A DNA stretch of 64,000 nucleotides from Phytohabitans sp036906915 (GCF_036906915.1 NZ_JBAKHX010000004.1:1-64000), one strand, 5' to 3'. Counted from the stretch's first letter, positions 8,731-18,059 are shown. Notes: generated from the sequence alone by a model not told the origin. Translations and numbers: made by a program.

Positions 8731-9363
8731 GGGCGGGGTGTCGACGTGCCGGTGCAGGTACTCCCGGATCAGCGTCTTGGACTCGTGCAGCACCGCCGCG
8801 TCGCCGTCCACGTCGCGCCGGAACGCCAGCTTGATCAGCGCGTCGGCCGCCTCGACGGCGATCTCCAGCGCGAACCGCAGCCGGGGCTCGTCGGTCACTC
8901 CGAACTGACCCACCAGCACATGGGCCAGCCGCTCGGCGATCACGGCGTTGTTGTCGCGCTCCTCGTCGAGCAGGTGGACGTCGACCACGTCGCCGAAGTG
9001 CAGCGTGCGAAACCCGGGCACCGTGCGATGCATCGCGATGTACTCGTCGATCGCCGCGTCGACGCCGTCCCACCAGTGATCGAACGACGCGTCGGCCCAG
9101 CGCGCGGCGAGCCGCTCCAGGTAGGCCTCCATGTTGCGGAGGGTGAGCGCCTGGACGATGGCGCGCTTGTCGGGGAAGAACTGATAGACCGAGCCGATGG
9201 CGACCTCGGCCCGCTCGGCGAGCAACGTGGTCGTCAGACCTTCGTAGCCCACCTCGTCGACCAGCTCAGCGCATGCGTCTAGCATGCGCTGCACCCGTGC
9301 GACGCTCCGCCCCTGAACCGGTACCCGGCGCAACGGCCCGCTGGTGACGGCTGAAGTCGACAC
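8725..9363 (-). CDS. TetR-family transcriptional regulator
   Basis: A 212-residue repressor-type protein. The N-terminal helix-turn-helix is typical (LLAERAEVAIGSVYQFFPDKRAIVQAL) followed by a helical ligand-binding domain with a conserved-looking GFRTLHFGDVVD segment. GTG 9363 is preferred over the longer TTG frame (9402) because AAAGGGAG lies about nine bases before it and because this leaves the inverted repeat between the divergent genes free. It is divergent from the FAD-linked lactone oxidase, which it probably controls together with itself. The ligand is unknown. Confidence 0.85.
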   Translation of the reverse strand: MSTSAVTSGPLRRVPVQGRSVARVQRMLDACAELVDEVGYEGLTTTLLAERAEVAIGSVYQFFPDKRAIVQALTLRNMEAYLERLAARWADASFDHWWDGVDAAIDEYIAMHRTVPGFRTLHFGDVVDVHLLDEERDNNAVIAERLAHVLVGQFGVTDEPRLRFALEIAVEAADALIKLAFRRDVDGDAAVLHESKTLIREYLHRHVDTPPS

Positions 9364-9394
9364 TCGGCGCCACTCCCTTTCGACGGTGAGAACC

Positions 9395-9459
9395 TTACTC
9401 AAAATAACGAGCGAGGCGTTTACGCAGTGTCGCTGCGCTGATATGAATGTTACTCATAT
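9395..9459. promoter_or_regulatory. Candidate TetR operator region
   Basis: Between the divergent TetR and oxidase genes the heptamer TTACTCA occurs at 9395-9401 and 9450-9456. A perfect inverted repeat ATATGA-N7-TCATAT lies at 9441-9459. The spacing and position suit autoregulation by the TetR protein. Binding is inferred only from position and symmetry. Confidence 0.45.
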
Positions 9460-9476
9460 TTGTGGGGAGGGACACT

Positions 9477-9512
9477 ATGAGCCTGGTAGCGGCTGCCGGT
9501 GGCGGCGCGTGA
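9477..9512 (+). CDS. Possible 11-codon leader ORF coupled to oxidase
   Basis: An ATG at 9477 is preceded by a strong GGGAGGG (9465-9471), far better than the site before the oxidase GTG. The mini-ORF encodes MSLVAAAGGGA and its TGA (9510-9512) overlaps the oxidase GTG at 9509. It may only serve to deliver ribosomes to the oxidase start by coupling. Whether the peptide matters is unknown. Confidence 0.35.
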   Translation: MSLVAAAGGGA

Positions 9513-10810
9513 CCGCGACGGTCTGGCGGAACTGGGCTGGCAACCAGAGCGCGACAGCAGTCACGGCGTTACGCCCCGCGAGCGTGGACGAGGTGGCGGC
9601 CGCCGTGCGCGACGCCGCCTCCAGCGGGCGCCGGGTCAAGCCGGTGGGCAGTGGTCACTCTTTCACTGATATCGCCGTGGCCGAAGACGTACGCCTGGAA
9701 CTGTCGGACTTGCGTATCACCCCATCGGTCGACGCCAGCGCCAAGCTGGTCACGGTGCCGGGTGGCATGCCGCTGCGCCAGCTCAACGCCCTGCTCGCCG
9801 GGCATGGGCTGGCGATGCCCAACCTCGGCGACATCGACGCGCAGACCGTCGCCGGTGCCATCTCCACCGGCACGCACGGCACCGGCGCCGGGTACGGCTG
9901 CCTCTCCACCTTCGTTGCCGGCCTGACGCTGGTCACCGGCACCGGCGAGATCCTGCACTGCGACCCCCAGGAAAACCCCGACGTCTTCGGCGCCGCCCGG
10001 GTCGGCCTCGGCGCGCTCGGCGTCATCACCGATGTGACGCTACGCTGCGTCGACGCTTTCGTGTTGCACGCCGACGAGCGCCCCATGCCGCTTGCCGACG
10101 TGCTCGCCGGCCTCGACGGGTACGTCGCCGGCAACGACCACTTCGAGTTCTACTGGCTGCCCTACACCGGCCGCACCCTCACCAAGCGCAACAACCGCGT
10201 CGAGGCCAACGACCGTCCCCTCTCCAAGCTGCGCGCCTGGTGGGACGACGACTTCCTACAGAACACCGTGCTCGGTGCCCTCTGCCGCGTCGGCGGCGCG
10301 GCGCCCGCGCTGGCACCGGCCATCTCGCGTGCCGAGGCCCGCGTGCTGTCGCCCCGCGTCTACACGGCCCGCTCCGACGCGGCCTTCGTCAGCCCGCGCC
10401 GGGTCCGTTTCACGGAAATGGAGTACGCCGTGCCGCGCGCCGCCCTCCCGGAGGCTTTCGCCGGGCTGCGCCGGGTCATCGACACGCTCCCGTTCAAGGT
10501 GCTGCTGCCGGTGGAGGTGCGGTTCACCGCCGCCGACGACATCTGGCTGTCGCACGGCTTCGAGCGAGACGCCGCGTACATCGCGATCCACCAGTTCGAC
10601 GGCGCCGAGTACGAGCCGTTCTTCCGGGCCTTTGAGCAAGTGGCACAGGGTCTCGGCGGCCGACCGCACTGGGGCAAGCTGCACTACCGCGACGCAGAGT
10701 CACTCCGCCCGGAGTACCCACGGTTCGACGACTTCCTGGCCGTCCGCGACCGCTTGGACCCGGCTCGCATCTTCCAGAACGCCTACACCACGCGCGTGTT
10801 GGGCGCGTAG
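9509..10810 (+). CDS. D-arabinono-1,4-lactone oxidase family FAD enzyme
   Basis: A 433-residue VAO-type flavoenzyme. The N-terminal FAD-binding domain shows PVGSGHSFTDIAV (the GSGHS segment whose His carries covalent FAD in aldonolactone oxidases), PGGMPLRQLNALL, and GAISTGTHGTG. The C-terminal ALO domain ends with the family signature HWGKLHY. It probably oxidises an aldonolactone or alditol with O2 or a dehydrogenase acceptor; the exact substrate is undetermined. The GTG start at 9509 overlaps the end of a short leader ORF. Regulated, by position, by the divergent TetR gene. There is no signal peptide. Confidence 0.87.
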   Translation: MTATVWRNWAGNQSATAVTALRPASVDEVAAAVRDAASSGRRVKPVGSGHSFTDIAVAEDVRLELSDLRITPSVDASAKLVTVPGGMPLRQLNALLAGHGLAMPNLGDIDAQTVAGAISTGTHGTGAGYGCLSTFVAGLTLVTGTGEILHCDPQENPDVFGAARVGLGALGVITDVTLRCVDAFVLHADERPMPLADVLAGLDGYVAGNDHFEFYWLPYTGRTLTKRNNRVEANDRPLSKLRAWWDDDFLQNTVLGALCRVGGAAPALAPAISRAEARVLSPRVYTARSDAAFVSPRRVRFTEMEYAVPRAALPEAFAGLRRVIDTLPFKVLLPVEVRFTAADDIWLSHGFERDAAYIAIHQFDGAEYEPFFRAFEQVAQGLGGRPHWGKLHYRDAESLRPEYPRFDDFLAVRDRLDPARIFQNAYTTRVLGA

Positions 10811-10817
10811 AACCTCG

Positions 10818-13652
10818 CTACTCCGCAGACCCTGTGGCCTTGCGCGCGGTCGCCTTCTTTGGCGCCGCCTTCTTGGCCGCGGTGGTCTTCTTCGCAGCCG
10901 TCGCCTTCTTCGCCGCGGTCTTCTTCGCCGCGGTCTTCTTCGCCGCGGTCTTCTTGGCCGCCGTCTTCTTGGCCGGAGCCTCGCCCTCCGCGGGAGCCGC
11001 CTTCTTCGCCGCCGCCTTCTTGCGCGGCTTCGCCGGGCCGCGCGCCCGCCGGTCGGCCAGCATCTCCGAGGCCTGCTCGATGGTCAGCTCTTCGGGGGTC
11101 TGGTCGCGGCGCAGCGACGCGTTGGTCTCGCCATCGGTGACGTATGGCCCGAAGCGGCCACTCTTGATCACGAGCGGCTTCTCGGTGAGCGGGTCGGTGC
11201 CCATTTCGCGCAGCGGCTCGGCGGCGGCCCGGCGCTGGCGGGTCTTCGGGGCGGCCAGCAGCGCCAGCGCCTCCTCCAGCGTGACCGTGAAGATCTTGTC
11301 TTCGGAGTCGAGCGACCGGTAGTCGTCGCCGCGCTTGACGTACGGGCCGTAGCGGCCGGCTGCGGCGAGGATCTCCGCGCCCTCCGGGTCGACACCGACG
11401 ACGCGCGGCAGTGTCAGCAGCTTGAGCGCCTCTTCGAGGGTCACCGATTCGGGCGACTGGGACCGGAGCAGCGAGGCGTTCCGGTCACCGGTCGACACGT
11501 ACGGGCCGAACCGGCCGGACTTGAGCACGACGGGTTCACCGGTTTCGGGGTGCTCGCCCAGCTTGCGCTCGCCGCCACCGCCGAGGAACAGCTCGTTGAC
11601 CTTCTCCGGGGTCAGCTCGTCGGGCGCCAGCCCTTCGGGGATGGAGACCCGGTCGTCGCCGTTGTCCGCCGAATCCGAGGCGTCGGGCAGGGCACGCTGG
11701 AGATACGGCCCGTACCGGCCGACGCGCACCACCACGTCGCGCCCGTCGTCGTCGCGGAAGAGCGGGATCGAGTTGACGCTGCGGGCGTCGATGTCGCCGA
11801 GGTTCTCGGTGACCATCTTCTTCAGGCCGCCGGACCGGGCGATGGAATGGTCGTCACCCGTCGGCGCGCCGAAGTAGAAGGAGGTGAGGAAGTCGACCGC
11901 GGCGCCGTCGCCCGCGGCGATCTCGTCCAGCTCGTTTTCCATCGCGGCGGTGAAGTTGTAGTCGACGAGCCGCGGGTAGTGCCGCTCCAGCAGCCCCACG
12001 ACCGCGAACGCCAGGAAGCTCGGCACCAGCGCCTGGCCACGCTTGGAGACGTAGCCGCGCTCCTGGATCGTCGCCATGATCGACGCGTAGGTCGACGGGC
12101 GCCCGATGCCCAGCTCTTCCATCTGCTTGACCAGCGACGCCTCCGTGTAGCGGGACGGCGGCTGGGTGTGGTGCCCGGCGGCGGCCAGCTCCTCGGCGGT
12201 GAGCGGCTGGTCCTTGACCAGGATGGGCAGGCGCCGCTCCTGGTCCTCGGCCTCGGCGTCCTCGTCGTCGGAGGACTCCACGTAGGCCCGGAGGAAACCG
12301 GGGTCGGTGATGGTCTTGCCCGTGGCGCCGAAGTCGGCCTCTTCGCCAGAGGTGGAGACGGCCCGGATGCGCACCGACACCGACGAGCCGACCGCGTCGG
12401 TCATCTGGGACGCGATCGTGCGCCGCCAGATCAGCTCGTAGAGCCTGAACTGCTCAGGGGGGAGCTCCTTGGCGACCTCGCCGGGGGTGCGGAAGTTGTC
12501 GCCGGCCGGACGGATCGCCTCGTGCGCCTCCTGGGCGTTCTTGACCTTGCCGGTGTACCGGCGAGGCTGCGGCGGGACGCTGCCATCGCCGTACAACTCG
12601 GCGATCTGACGGCGCGCTGCGGCCAGCGCGGTCTCCGACAGGTTCACCGAGTCGGTACGCATATAGGTGATATAGCCGTTCTCGTACAGCTTCTGCGCGA
12701 TGCGCATCGTGTCCTGCGACGACAACCGCATCTTGCGGGCCGCCTCCTGCTGGAGCGTCGACGTGATGAACGGCGCGTACGGCTTGCGGCGGTAGGGCTT
12801 CTCCTCGACGCGGGTCACAGTGAACGGCCGCCCGTCGAGGCGAGCGGCCAGGCCACGGGCGCCGTCGGCGTCCAGGTGCACCACCCCGGCACCCGGCCTC
12901 ACCTGCCCCGTGGTGGGCTCGAAGTCCTTGCCGGTGGCGATGCGGTCACCGTCGAGCGCGATCAGCGTCGCCCCGAACGTCCGCGCGCCCTCGACCTTGC
13001 CCTGGACGGCAAGCGTGGCGGCGATGTCCCAGTACTCGGCGGTGCGGAACGCCATCCGCTGCCGCTCGCGCTCCACCACGATCCGGGTGGCCACCGACTG
13101 CACCCGGCCGGCGGACAGGCCGGTGCGCACCTTCTTCCACAGGACCGGCGAGACCTCGTACCCGTACAGCCGGTCGAGGATGCGGCGGGCCTCCTGCGCG
13201 TCGACCAGGTCTCGGTCGATCTCGCGCGGGTTGGCGATGGCCGCCTGGATGGCCGGCCGGGTGATCTCGTGGAAGACCATCCGGCGAACTGGCACCTTGG
13301 GCTTCAGGGTCTCCACCAGGTGCCAGGCGATCGCCTCGCCCTCGCGGTCCTCATCGGTCGCGAGGAAGACCTCGTCGACCTCCTTGACCAGCGACTTCAG
13401 CTTGGTGATCTGTTTGCGCCGGTCAGCCGAGACGATGTAGAGCGCAGCGAACCCGTTGTCGACGTCGACACCGAGCCGCGCCCACGGCCGGTCCTTGTAG
13501 CCCGCGGGCACCTCGTCGGCGTTGCGCGGCAGGTCGCGCACGTGTCCGAAGCTGGCTTCCACGACATACCCCGGACCGAGATAGCCCGAGATCGTCTTGG
13601 CCTTCGCCGGTGACTCGACGATGACCAGACGGCTGCTGGCGTTGCTCGGCAC
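10818..13652 (-). CDS. topA: DNA topoisomerase I
   Basis: A 944-residue type IA topoisomerase that relaxes negative supercoils. The Toprim domain begins VIVESPAKAKTI; the active Tyr lies in NGYITYMRTDSVNLS. The C-terminal part has four repeats built on RYGPY or RFGPY (the actinobacterial non-zinc D-type domains) and then a Lys/Ala-rich tail of repeated AAKKT units, typical of mycobacterial and streptomycete TopA and involved in processivity. GTG 13652 is chosen because AGGAGAG lies just upstream; the frame extends further up without support. It is convergent with and 7 bp from the lactone oxidase gene. Confidence 0.95.
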   Translation of the reverse strand: MPSNASSRLVIVESPAKAKTISGYLGPGYVVEASFGHVRDLPRNADEVPAGYKDRPWARLGVDVDNGFAALYIVSADRRKQITKLKSLVKEVDEVFLATDEDREGEAIAWHLVETLKPKVPVRRMVFHEITRPAIQAAIANPREIDRDLVDAQEARRILDRLYGYEVSPVLWKKVRTGLSAGRVQSVATRIVVERERQRMAFRTAEYWDIAATLAVQGKVEGARTFGATLIALDGDRIATGKDFEPTTGQVRPGAGVVHLDADGARGLAARLDGRPFTVTRVEEKPYRRKPYAPFITSTLQQEAARKMRLSSQDTMRIAQKLYENGYITYMRTDSVNLSETALAAARRQIAELYGDGSVPPQPRRYTGKVKNAQEAHEAIRPAGDNFRTPGEVAKELPPEQFRLYELIWRRTIASQMTDAVGSSVSVRIRAVSTSGEEADFGATGKTITDPGFLRAYVESSDDEDAEAEDQERRLPILVKDQPLTAEELAAAGHHTQPPSRYTEASLVKQMEELGIGRPSTYASIMATIQERGYVSKRGQALVPSFLAFAVVGLLERHYPRLVDYNFTAAMENELDEIAAGDGAAVDFLTSFYFGAPTGDDHSIARSGGLKKMVTENLGDIDARSVNSIPLFRDDDGRDVVVRVGRYGPYLQRALPDASDSADNGDDRVSIPEGLAPDELTPEKVNELFLGGGGERKLGEHPETGEPVVLKSGRFGPYVSTGDRNASLLRSQSPESVTLEEALKLLTLPRVVGVDPEGAEILAAAGRYGPYVKRGDDYRSLDSEDKIFTVTLEEALALLAAPKTRQRRAAAEPLREMGTDPLTEKPLVIKSGRFGPYVTDGETNASLRRDQTPEELTIEQASEMLADRRARGPAKPRKKAAAKKAAPAEGEAPAKKTAAKKTAAKKTAAKKTAAKKATAAKKTTAAKKAAPKKATARKATGSAE

Positions 13653-13851
13653 TTCTCTCCTGACCTCAGGGTGGTTTTGTCCGTACCCGGCGGTACCAGA
13701 ACCGCGGGCCAGATGTCCAACGTAACGCGCCGTCCGCCCAACGGGTTGCGCGGACCAGACGGCGACACCGTACACCGAACTGCAATAGTGACGTCGCACA
13801 CCGCACCGGGCAAACAACCGGACTCAGTGGCGAGCCTCAATCTGTCGGGGA

Positions 13852-14457
13852 TCAGACAGGCCAATCGGCCTGCGGCGCAGGCGCCGGCCGTTCGCCCACC
13901 AGCTCCGCGAGGCGCGCCAGCCTCCGCCGGCCGGTTATCCGGTACGCCGGACCGCCCGCCCGCGGACCCAGTAGCGCGGCGGCCAGCCCCACCCCGGCGA
14001 GCGCCGCGCCCACCGCGTCCCAGCACGCCTCGTCGGCCTCACCGAGCCGCAGCACGTACCCGGACGTGTCCGGCCGCCCGGCGCCGGCCACCCACATCCG
14101 CAGGCGGGGACCGCTGAGGAAGAACCCGGCTGGCGGGCGCTTGCTCCCGGAGCGCAGCCAGGCCGTGGCCAGGGGTGCCAGCGCGGAGGTGTACGACGTG
14201 CGTACCGCCAGGTGTCCCTCGACCGTCGCGGCCTCCCAGGTGGCCGCCAGGCCGCGCACAGCCAGCTCCGCGGCCAGCACGTGTACCCGCCAGGCTGCGT
14301 CCACCACGATCGAGACGCGGGCGGTGCCACCCATCCGGACCACCTCACCTGTGCCGGCGAGGAGGCCGGCCAGGTCAGCCGGAGTGGGGTCGTGGGCTTC
14401 CACCCCGAAGAGCGAGAGCTGCCGGGCGCCGTCGGACGGACCGGGGCTCAGCGACAC
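13852..14457 (-). CDS. Conserved hypothetical protein near topA
   Basis: A 201-residue protein read from GTG 14457, overlapping the end of the lipoprotein gene by 10 bases. Its opening (SLSPGPSDGARQLSLFGVEAHDP) and body (ARVSIVVDAAWRVHVLAAEL, then AVRTSYTSALAPLA) match no enzyme I know. The SLFG segment resembles a clamp-binding-like motif but this is only a resemblance. The C-terminal region is basic (RITGRRRLARLAELVG). It is likely co-transcribed with the lipoprotein. Conservation beside topA in related genera is my recollection, not something I can test here. Confidence 0.6.
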   Translation of the reverse strand: MSLSPGPSDGARQLSLFGVEAHDPTPADLAGLLAGTGEVVRMGGTARVSIVVDAAWRVHVLAAELAVRGLAATWEAATVEGHLAVRTSYTSALAPLATAWLRSGSKRPPAGFFLSGPRLRMWVAGAGRPDTSGYVLRLGEADEACWDAVGAALAGVGLAAALLGPRAGGPAYRITGRRRLARLAELVGERPAPAPQADWPV

Positions 14458-14978
14458 TCCGGGACCTCGTCGAAGGCCTTCTTCAGCTCGGGCGAGTCCA
14501 GCGAGCTGGTGTCGAGGGCGCTGCGGTTGTACTCGGTGGTCAAGGTGCTCATGACCGTCTCGACACCGTCGTAGAACGGGTCGGCGCGGCCCGCGTCGAG
14601 CTGCTCGATGCCCAGCTTCGCCTTGCTGTAGGCGTCCCGCACCGCCGTGAGCGAGTCGAGGAATCCGCCGGCCACCTTGTCGCCGTCGTCCACGTCGGGG
14701 ACGCCCGCCTCTTTGACCTGGCTGCGGGCCTTCTCGCTGGCCGCCTCGGCCCCGCCGAGCAGGCGTACCAGGTTTTCCTTGGCCTGGGCTGGCGTGGTCT
14801 TGGCAGTCATCTGCTGCTGCGTACTGCTGGTCAGGTTGCTGATCTCGGCCCGCCACGGCCCGAGCGCCTGGCACACCGAGGCCGCCCACACCTGGGGCGT
14901 CGGCCCGCCCGCACAGGCCCCCAGCAGGAGCGCGAGCGCCGTCGTGGCAGCCGCGAAAACGGCACGGGGCGTACGCAT
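14448..14978 (-). CDS. Putative lipoprotein
   Basis: A 176-residue exported lipoprotein. ATG 14978 begins MRTPRAVFAAATTALALLLGACAGG, where LLGAC is a good lipobox, so lipidation at that Cys is expected. The rest is a helical, charged domain (repeated A/E/K-rich stretches such as AQAKENLVRLLGGAEAASEKA) resembling small actinobacterial lipoproteins of unknown function. It overlaps the following conserved hypothetical gene by 10 bases. Functional role unknown. Confidence 0.7.
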   Translation of the reverse strand: MRTPRAVFAAATTALALLLGACAGGPTPQVWAASVCQALGPWRAEISNLTSSTQQQMTAKTTPAQAKENLVRLLGGAEAASEKARSQVKEAGVPDVDDGDKVAGGFLDSLTAVRDAYSKAKLGIEQLDAGRADPFYDGVETVMSTLTTEYNRSALDTSSLDSPELKKAFDEVPECR

Positions 14979-15033
14979 GCGTTGCAGCGTAGCGGTTTTG
15001 CAAGGTCGCCTCGTCATCCGTTTTTGAACGGCA

Positions 15034-15063
15034 AGGGCCCCCTCCGCTGACGGAGAGGGCCCT
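15034..15063 (-). terminator. Hairpin terminator after hppA
   Basis: A 13-bp stem with one mismatch (15034-15046 with 15051-15063), tetraloop CTGA, placed 16 bp beyond the hppA stop on the minus strand. No U tract follows. Confidence 0.6.
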
Positions 15064-15078
15064 GGCCTTGGCACGTGA

Positions 15079-17442
15079 TCAGACGTTCACGGTCTCCGGT
15101 TCATGGTCCGTGGCACCACTACCGGCTTTTCCCGAGCCAGCACCCGAGGAGCTGTCGACAGCGATCGGCTTGCGCTTGCTGAAGATCACGGCCACGACCA
15201 CGACCGCGGCCGCCGCCAGGGCGATCGTGATGCGCAGCGCGTCGTTTTCGTCGGTGCCGACGGTCCAGGCCACGACGGCAGGTGCGATCAGCAGCGAGAC
15301 CAGGTTCATCACCTTGATCAGCGGGTTGATGGCCGGGCCGGCGGTGTCCTTGAACGGGTCACCCACGGTGTCGCCGATGACCGTGGCGGCGTGCGCGTCG
15401 GAACCCTTGCCGCCGTGCGCGCCGTCCTCGACCAGCTTCTTGGCGTTGTCCCAGGCGCCACCCGAGTTGGCCAGGAAGACGGCCATGAGGACGCCCGTTC
15501 CGATCGCGCCGGCCAGGTACGAGGCCAGCGCGCCAGCGCCGAGACCGAAGCCCACCGCGATCGGGGCCATGATGGCCAGCAGGCCAGGGGTCACCAGCTC
15601 ACGCTGCGCGTCCCGGGTGCAGATGTCGACCACGCGGCCGTACTCGGGGCGCTCGGTGCGATCCATGATGCCGGGGTGCTCGCGGAACTGCCGGCGCACC
15701 TCCATCACGACCGCTCCCGCGGAACGGGAGACCGCGTTGATGGCGAGGCCGGAGAAGAGGAACACCACCGACGCGCCGATGATCAGGCCAACCAGGTTCT
15801 TCGGGTTGGCCACATTGAGCGCGTCCTGCAGGTAGTCGGCCGGGTCACCCACGCCGGCGTCCGCGAGCGCGGTACGGATCGTGTCGGTGTACGAACCGAA
15901 CAGCGCGGTCGCCGCCAGGACGGCGGTGGCGATCGCGATGCCCTTGGTGATCGCCTTGGTGGTGTTGCCGACCGCGTCGAGCTCGGTGAGCGTGCGGGCA
16001 CCCTGCTCGTCGATGTCACCGGACATCTCGGCGATGCCCTGGGCGTTGTCGGAGATCGGGCCGAAGGTGTCCATGGCCACGATCACGCCGACCGTGGTCA
16101 GCAGACCGGTGCCGGCGAGCGCCACCGCGAAGAGCGACAGCGTGATCGAGCCACCGCCGAGCAGGAACGCGCCGAAGACGCCCGCGGCGATGAGCAGCGC
16201 CGAGTAGACCGCCGACTCCAGGCCGACGCTGATGCCCGCGAGGATCACGGTGGCCGGGCCGGTCTCCGAGGTCTTGCCGATGTCGCGCACCGGGCGCCGG
16301 TTGGTCTCGGTGAAGTACCCGGTCAGCGCCTGGATGGCGGCGGCGAGCACGATGCCGATGACGACCGCGCCGATGGCGACCGTGCGCGGGTTGCCGTCGA
16401 GGTCCGGAACGTCGCCGAACTCCGCGAAGTCGCTCGGCAGGTACGACCAGGCGGCGATCGCCACGAGGATGGCGGCGAGGCCGGCGGAGGCGTAGAAGGC
16501 CCGGTTGATCGCGGTGAGGCCACTGCGGTCGGAGGCGCGGAGCCGGGTGATGAAGACGCCGATGATCGCGATGACGACACCGATGCCCGAGACGATCAAC
16601 GGGAAGACCAGGCCGTCCTCGCCGAAGGCCGCACGGCCCAGGATGAGCGCGGCCACCAGGGTGACCGCGTACGACTCGAAGAGGTCAGCGGCCATGCCGG
16701 CACAGTCACCGACGTTGTCGCCCACGTTGTCGGCGATCGTGGCGGCGTTTCGCGGGTCGTCCTCGGGGATACCCTGCTCGACCTTGCCGACCAGGTCAGC
16801 GCCCACATCCGCGGCCTTGGTGAAGATGCCGCCGCCGACCCGCATGAACATCGCGAGCAGGGCGGCGCCGAAGCCGAAGCCCTCCAGCACGGTCGGCGCG
16901 TCGCCCTTGTACATGATGACGACGAGCGCGGCACCGAAGAGGCCGAGGCCCACGGTCAGGAAGCCGACCACGCCGCCGGTGCGGAACGCGATCTGCATCG
17001 CCGCCTCGCGGCCACCCTCGCTGGCCCGGGCCGCCGCGGCGACGCGCAGGTTGGCGCGGGTCGCGAGCGCCATGCCGGCACCGCCGATGAACGCGCTGAA
17101 CAGTGCGCCCACGACGAAGAACGCCGACCGGCCGATCTTGACGAGCGTCTCGTTGCCGTCGGTGTGGTGCACCGGCAGCAGGAAGAGCAGCACGACGGCC
17201 AGCACGACGAAGATGCTGAGGGTCTTGAACTGGCGGAACAGGTACGCCGACGCGCCTTCCTGCACGGCGCCGGCGATCTCCTGCATGTTGTCGGTACCCT
17301 TACCGGCCGCCAGCACCGCTTTGACCAGCGCGGCGGCGAAACCGAGCGCCACCAGCGCGATCACTGCCGCGACGATGACGAACGTAAGGTTGGTGTCGGT
17401 AAGGGACAGACCGCCGCCCTCGGCGGCCAAGGTCCGGGACAT
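15079..17442 (-). CDS. hppA: Membrane-bound proton-translocating pyrophosphatase
   Basis: A 787-residue integral membrane enzyme that couples hydrolysis of pyrophosphate to ion pumping. About 15-16 transmembrane helices are visible. The catalytic loop motif DNVGDNVGDCAGMAADLFE and the second acidic cluster near the C-terminus (DNAKKLVEDG, DTVGDPFKDTAGPAINPLIK) are intact. The segment GNTTKA has Lys at the position that distinguishes K+-independent H+-PPases from K+-dependent ones (GNTTAA), so a K+-independent proton pump is expected. The ATG at 17442 has AGGAGG directly upstream. The tail is basic, then Gly/Ser/Ala-rich. Monocistronic, with a hairpin downstream. Confidence 0.95.
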   Translation of the reverse strand: MSRTLAAEGGGLSLTDTNLTFVIVAAVIALVALGFAAALVKAVLAAGKGTDNMQEIAGAVQEGASAYLFRQFKTLSIFVVLAVVLLFLLPVHHTDGNETLVKIGRSAFFVVGALFSAFIGGAGMALATRANLRVAAAARASEGGREAAMQIAFRTGGVVGFLTVGLGLFGAALVVIMYKGDAPTVLEGFGFGAALLAMFMRVGGGIFTKAADVGADLVGKVEQGIPEDDPRNAATIADNVGDNVGDCAGMAADLFESYAVTLVAALILGRAAFGEDGLVFPLIVSGIGVVIAIIGVFITRLRASDRSGLTAINRAFYASAGLAAILVAIAAWSYLPSDFAEFGDVPDLDGNPRTVAIGAVVIGIVLAAAIQALTGYFTETNRRPVRDIGKTSETGPATVILAGISVGLESAVYSALLIAAGVFGAFLLGGGSITLSLFAVALAGTGLLTTVGVIVAMDTFGPISDNAQGIAEMSGDIDEQGARTLTELDAVGNTTKAITKGIAIATAVLAATALFGSYTDTIRTALADAGVGDPADYLQDALNVANPKNLVGLIIGASVVFLFSGLAINAVSRSAGAVVMEVRRQFREHPGIMDRTERPEYGRVVDICTRDAQRELVTPGLLAIMAPIAVGFGLGAGALASYLAGAIGTGVLMAVFLANSGGAWDNAKKLVEDGAHGGKGSDAHAATVIGDTVGDPFKDTAGPAINPLIKVMNLVSLLIAPAVVAWTVGTDENDALRITIALAAAAVVVVAVIFSKRKPIAVDSSSGAGSGKAGSGATDHEPETVNV

Positions 17443-17624
17443 CTATGTCCTCCTGTGCCGTTACGATCAGCGCCCGCCGGCGGACGAACCAGCGAAGCGA
17501 CTCCTGGGCGCCCGCGCGCCAGGGCTTATGAGCAGGTAACCCGGGTACTCTAGCGGCACGTCGTGTTCATGGTCACACCGCCCACCAGGTGTGTGACGGT
17601 GACGAGCGCCGCTGTGTTAGCCCG

Positions 17625-18059
17625 TTACCGGTCGACGGGCCACACCATCCGCACCTCGGTGCCAATCCCCTCGTCTACGGGACGCACCTGGAGATCATCG
17701 ACGAAACCCGCGAGCAGGGCAAATCCGACACCTACGGTGAGCGCTTCGTCGGTGAGCGACTCGTTCGCCAGCTCATCCGGCGGCAGCGCCGCGATGCCGA
17801 GCCCGGCCTCGATCGGCGCACGGTCGATCACACGAACCGTGTATCGCTCCTCGTCGCTCATCTCCACCGTCACCAGGTCGGCCAGGCCGTACTGCTGGTG
17901 GAGGGCGACCGCCCGGGTGCACGCCTCGCCGATCGCCAGCCGCACCTCGTCGAGCAGCTCTTCGGCGACCCCAGCGCGGCGGGCGACCGCCACACCGACC
18001 AGCCGGGCCGTGCGCACGTGCACCGGCGCCGGCGAGAAGGCGAGCCGTACGGTCGACAT
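17625..18059 (-). CDS. Anti-sigma factor-like ATPase (RsbW-type)
   Basis: A 144-residue GHKL-fold protein of the RsbW/SpoIIAB anti-sigma type. The N-box region is DEVRLAIGEACTRAVALHQQ, in which the usual Asn of the ATP-Mg site is replaced by Arg or Thr. The G1 segment reads VIDRAP rather than VxDxGxG, so ATP binding may be altered. The start codon ATG 18059 touches the stop of the STAS gene (TGATG); GTG 18062 is possible too. Genetic coupling to the STAS protein indicates a partner-switch pair. The sigma factor they control is not encoded here. Confidence 0.75.
   Translation of the reverse strand: MSTVRLAFSPAPVHVRTARLVGVAVARRAGVAEELLDEVRLAIGEACTRAVALHQQYGLADLVTVEMSDEERYTVRVIDRAPIEAGLGIAALPPDELANESLTDEALTVGVGFALLAGFVDDLQVRPVDEGIGTEVRMVWPVDR

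Noticed and set aside
10870..11030. Repetitive DNA inside topA as a repeat element
   Set aside because: It encodes the Lys/Ala-rich C-terminal tail typical of actinobacterial TopA, so it is coding repetition.
10092..13613. Very long plus-strand frame opposite topA
   Set aside because: It is the antisense shadow of topA and of the oxidase end, with Arg/Pro/His-biased composition and no family features; high GC frees such frames of stops.
15103..17553. 816-codon plus-strand frame opposite hppA
   Set aside because: Antisense shadow of the pyrophosphatase, full of Arg/Asp/Gly/His repeats, with no ribosome site.
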